Assembly (NCBI GenBank): GCA_944358225.1
Contig: CALVQP010000020.1
Coordinates: 1 to 17,151, forward strand
Length of the DNA stretch: 17,151 nt
Origin: an uncultured Bacilli bacterium
GTDB taxonomy: Bacteria; Bacillota_I; Bacilli_A; RF39; UBA660
Reading direction: 5' to 3'
A program made the translations under genes and the position numbers. Below are positions 14,825 to 17,151 of the stretch, in pieces. A model generated the notes under the pieces. That model was not told where the DNA came from, made no database searches, and saw only the letters and a list, made by a program, of their open reading frames with translations. Each line of letters starts with the position of its first letter. Position 1 is the stretch's first letter.

Positions 14825-15343
14825 ATGAAGAATAAAATAATATGTTTAATTAGTATACTACCATTACTATTAACTGGATGTTCAAATACTGATAGTAATA
14901 TTAAATATAAAGAGGATTTGCAACATCAATATTCTGATAATTATACTTATAAATTCATAGGTGAATCAGAGCATTTTTATTTTGAAACAGGGAAAGTATA
15001 TTATAATGGTAATGAAAGAGAGTTACTAATTAGCAATTTTAAACTAAAGGATAATATGAGTTCTGCAACAACATATTTGGTTAATCTATATTTTAACGAT
15101 AAATTATTATATGGAAATGATTTTGGTAAAGCAGATTTAACAAAAAAAGAATATATGAATATTGTTATAGAAGAAAATGGAAAATTGGGTGAAATAGATC
15201 AAAATGGAGATATTATTGGGGAGTCTGATTCTTTTTTAGAAACTACAAAAGAAAATTTTAAAAATAGCATTAAATTAGAAATTAAATATTGTCAAAATAG
15301 TAAATGCAATACTGAAAAATTGCAATTAACTTATGTTGATTAA
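14825..15343 (+). CDS. Lipoprotein, cargo gene 4
   Basis: A 172-aa lipoprotein; AAGGAG lies upstream of the ATG. The signal peptide ends in the lipobox LLTGC, so Cys19 should be lipidated and the mature part tethered outside the membrane. The mature domain is strand-rich, with LISNFKLKDNMSSATTYLVN and NSIKLEIKYC stretches reminiscent of an immunoglobulin-like sandwich, and two Cys near the C-terminus (CQNSKC) that may form a disulfide. It ends the cargo operon. No binding motif identifies a ligand. Confidence 0.75.
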   Translation: MKNKIICLISILPLLLTGCSNTDSNIKYKEDLQHQYSDNYTYKFIGESEHFYFETGKVYYNGNERELLISNFKLKDNMSSATTYLVNLYFNDKLLYGNDFGKADLTKKEYMNIVIEENGKLGEIDQNGDIIGESDSFLETTKENFKNSIKLEIKYCQNSKCNTEKLQLTYVD

Positions 15344-15451
15344 ATATAATAAAATAAAAGAGATTTTAAATAAATTCACTATTATTTAAGTGATAACAAT
15401 AAATTTCGATTTGTATGATAGATTCAAACATATTGATATGAATACAACAAA

Positions 15452-15483
15452 AAATCCTAGTAGTCGTTTGACTACTAGGATTT
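15452..15483. terminator. Bidirectional terminator between cargo operon and 15488-15883 gene
   Basis: AAATCCTAGTAGTC (15452-15465) pairs perfectly over 14 bp with GACTACTAGGATTT (15470-15483). On the minus strand it is followed by a T-run; on the plus strand by a T-rich stretch. The rest of 15344-15451 is AT-rich, and I see nothing else in it. Confidence 0.85.
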
Positions 15484-15487
15484 AATT

Positions 15488-15883
15488 TTATCTATTTAAT
15501 AATGAATAACAATAATCATAGACATATAAATGATTACTAACCTCTTTATTTATATGTTTATCTTTAAAATCAGTTTCATAAATATTGAATAACATCTCAA
15601 TAGTGAATTTTTTCTTTTCTTCTATATCTAATTCTAAATACTTGGCTGATAAAAATAACAAGTGCTTGTATTTAGCAAAATTAACAATAGTTTTGCTATA
15701 ATTTGGATCTAATTTATTTAATATTTCTTTAAATAGAATAATCATATCCCTAATATTAAAATTAACAACAAAATCGTTATTTTCTAAAAGGTATATTGCA
15801 AGTCTAATTTTATCAATGTTCTTCAAATCATCAAACATATCTAATAAATCAATTACTTTATTTGTATTACAATCTAACAACAT
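15488..15883 (-). CDS. Unknown 131-aa helical protein at the element's end
   Basis: Start ATG with GAGGAG 5 nt upstream. The product is acidic, Leu/Ile-rich and predicted all-helical from composition. It has two Cys, no membrane segment, and no motif I recognise. It is the last gene inside the element, beginning about 77 nt from the attachment core, and is transcribed away from that end. It shows no visible similarity to the other unknown protein at 12500-12958 beyond size and helicity. Confidence 0.6.
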   Translation of the reverse strand: MLLDCNTNKVIDLLDMFDDLKNIDKIRLAIYLLENNDFVVNFNIRDMIILFKEILNKLDPNYSKTIVNFAKYKHLLFLSAKYLELDIEEKKKFTIEMLFNIYETDFKDKHINKEVSNHLYVYDYCYSLLNR

Positions 15884-15940
15884 ATTTGCTCCTCTTTTTT
15901 CTATATTTTAGTTATAAGTTCTTTACTTAATTATTACCTT

Positions 15941-15970
15941 GTGTCTACACAACATTCATACAACTCTTTG
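15941..15970. other. Element end / attachment site near the ATPase 5' half
   Basis: GTGTCTACACAACATT (15941-15956) is the inverted counterpart of 5673-5688 (12 of 16), followed by CATA and the core CAACTCTTTG (15961-15970). A perfect palindrome TTGTGT-ct-ACACAA (15939-15952) overlaps the arm. In the circular form the two arms would lie 14 bp apart around the core. Confidence 0.75.
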
Positions 15971-16384
15971 TTTCATACCACCTGATAACTCTTTAGGATA
16001 TTTATACATAAAATCTTCTAAATCATATGTTTTTAGCAATTGTTTTACATAATTAATATTATCTAAATTATCTTCTTTTTGAATTTTTAAACCTAAAAGA
16101 GCATTATCTAAAATGTTTAACCAGTCAAATAAGGCATCTTGTTGAAGCATATAACCTACAGTAAAATCATTTTTGTTAAATTTTATTTCTCCTTGGGTTT
16201 GATTTTCTAATCCGGCTAATATAGAAAGGAGTGTGGATTTACCACACCCACTTGAGCCAACAATAACAATAAATTCGCCTTGTTTTATGTCTAAAGATAT
16301 ATTATCAATGGCTTTTATTTCTTCATTAGGGGTAAAGTAAGTTTTACTGATATTATTAATTTTTAATAAAATATTATTTTTCAT
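15956..16384 (-). pseudogene. 5' half of interrupted ABC transporter ATPase gene
   Basis: Encodes 142 aa of a NitT/TauT-type ATPase: Walker A GSSGCGKST (43-51), Q-loop YMLQQD (79-83) and signature LSGGMKQ (133-139). Host sequence ends at the 10-bp repeat (codons for Q139, R140, V141). The element then contributes only a Val codon and a TGA stop (15956-15958). Walker B and the H-loop lie in the other half, 5331-5672. The fragment can bind no nucleotide productively without them. Its ATG overlaps the binding-protein gene by 11 bp, so it is translationally coupled. Confidence 0.93.
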
Positions 16385-17150
16385 AAAAATTATTGATTAA
16401 ATCAGTGTATGGAACGTATTTTTCGATTTGACCAGCATTAATCATAATATCTTCTAAATTATTAAAACTTTCTTCACTAATATACGGACTTTCTAACCAC
16501 GAATCACTATCTTTATATCTTTTTACAATTGTTGTAGCATCTTGTAAAGAAGTATCTGGAAACTGATTTATGATGCTTTTAGCAATTTCTTCGGCATTGT
16601 TATCATTAACGAATTTTAATCCTTTATCAATTGCTTTGGTAAAGCTTTTTATTAGCTCTTCATTATCTTTAATATAGCTTTTTTTAGCATTAAAAGCAGT
16701 GTAAGGTACCTCTCCTGAAAGTAAACCAATTGAACCAACAACATAGCCATATCCTTCTTGTTCTAGTTTTGTAGCATTAGGTTCAAAAAGATTAACATAA
16801 TCGCCAACTCCACCAATAAAAGAACCAGATAACGCAGCAAATTCTACACTAGTATTCATATTAATTTCGTTTTTATCAATGTTACTATTAATTACAGCAT
16901 TTTCAAAATTTAAAGCTGGCATTCCCCCAGTTCGACCAACTAATACTTCTTTTCCGATTAAATCTTCCATGGAAAAATCTTTATCATTAGTACGACTTAA
17001 AATAAATTGACCATCTCTTTTGGTGAGTCCGGCAAAAGATTGAATATAATCTTTTTCATTTCCGTTATATACATAAATCGAACTTTCTGGACCACAAAAG
17101 CCTATTTCTACATCACCTGATAATACTGCAGCACTAACTTTATCGGCACC
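16374..17150 (-). CDS. ABC importer solute-binding protein (NMT1/SsuA-like), N-terminus beyond window
   Basis: About 258 residues are in the window, open to the window edge, so the start and signal peptide are missing. It shows the type II periplasmic-binding fold of the NMT1/THI5-like family: VLSGDVEIGFCGPESSIY, then LIGKEVLVGRTGGMPAL after the hinge, and FTKAIDKGLKFV followed by the VPYTDL end. This family carries thiamine precursors, sulfonates or nitrate; the ligand cannot be chosen. It heads the operon of binding protein, ATPase and permease, and overlaps the ATPase by 11 bp. A shorter start at the Met near 16970 is not credible, because the conserved frame continues upstream. Confidence 0.85.
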   Translation of the reverse strand, partial: GADKVSAAVLSGDVEIGFCGPESSIYVYNGNEKDYIQSFAGLTKRDGQFILSRTNDKDFSMEDLIGKEVLVGRTGGMPALNFENAVINSNIDKNEINMNTSVEFAALSGSFIGGVGDYVNLFEPNATKLEQEGYGYVVGSIGLLSGEVPYTAFNAKKSYIKDNEELIKSFTKAIDKGLKFVNDNNAEEIAKSIINQFPDTSLQDATTIVKRYKDSDSWLESPYISEESFNNLEDIMINAGQIEKYVPYTDLINNFYEK

Positions 17151-17151
17151 A

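Larger units (their letters stand above)
5663..15970. mobile_element. Integrative and mobilizable element inserted in an ABC ATPase gene
   Basis: A 10-bp direct repeat (CAACTCTTTG at 5663-5672 and 15961-15970) bounds 10,298 bp per excised circle. The host ATPase frame is broken exactly here and is restored when the copies are merged. Inside lie a large serine recombinase next to one end, a MobV-type relaxase, a RepA-like ATPase, HTH regulators and cargo genes. Imperfect inverted repeats sit just inside both ends. No type IV secretion genes are present, so transfer would need a helper conjugative element. The element is visibly more AT-rich than the surface-protein locus. The relaxase carries an in-frame stop, so mobilisation may now be lost. 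Confidence 0.9.

Overview
The window comes from a low-GC Gram-positive (Bacillota, Bacilli-like) genome that uses the standard bacterial code. TGA is the natural stop of sipW (1319-2065) and of the gene at 12500-12958, and Trp is written TGG. No gene identifies the species. The mix of SipW-processed surface proteins, a collagen-like protein and very AT-rich DNA would suit an uncultured gut Bacilli or Erysipelotrichia-type lineage, but that is inference.

Region 1 (1-4500) is a cell-surface locus. It holds the 3' end of one TasA/camelysin-like protein, a complete paralogue, a SipW-type signal peptidase, a glycine-rich surface protein with a SipW-type N-terminus, and, on the opposite strand, a BclA-like collagen-like protein. 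Each unit ends in a recognisable hairpin terminator. The likely logic is that SipW releases the TasA-like and glycine-rich proteins to the cell surface.

Region 2 is the host operon for a NitT/TauT/thiamine-precursor-type ABC importer, read on the minus strand: solute-binding protein (16374 to the window end), ATPase, then permease (4559-5344). The ATPase gene is cut in two. Its 5' part lies at 15961-16384 and its 3' part at 5331-5672. The break falls inside the codons for K-Q-R-V just after the LSGGM signature. Both halves carry the same 10-bp sequence CAACTCTTTG (5663-5672 and 15961-15970). Joining them at this repeat restores an open frame of about 251 codons.

Region 3 (about 5673-15960) is therefore an inserted element of about 10.3 kb. 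It has imperfect inverted repeats at its ends. On the minus strand it carries a large serine recombinase, a 41-aa conserved-looking small protein, a MobV-type relaxase broken by one in-frame TGA, a hairpin-dense segment (candidate oriT), a RepA-like AAA ATPase and a small HTH protein. On the plus strand are an XRE repressor with GTTGCA repeats at its own promoter, a four-helix membrane protein, two more XRE regulators, and a cargo operon of three membrane-anchored proteins plus one lipoprotein of unknown function. Two unknown soluble proteins complete it. The organisation fits an integrative and mobilizable element of the serine-recombinase/MobV class (Tn4451-like in general plan). Insertion should inactivate the importer, and precise excision should restore it. 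The most novel content is the cargo operon at 13406-15343 and the reversible-looking disruption of the ATPase.
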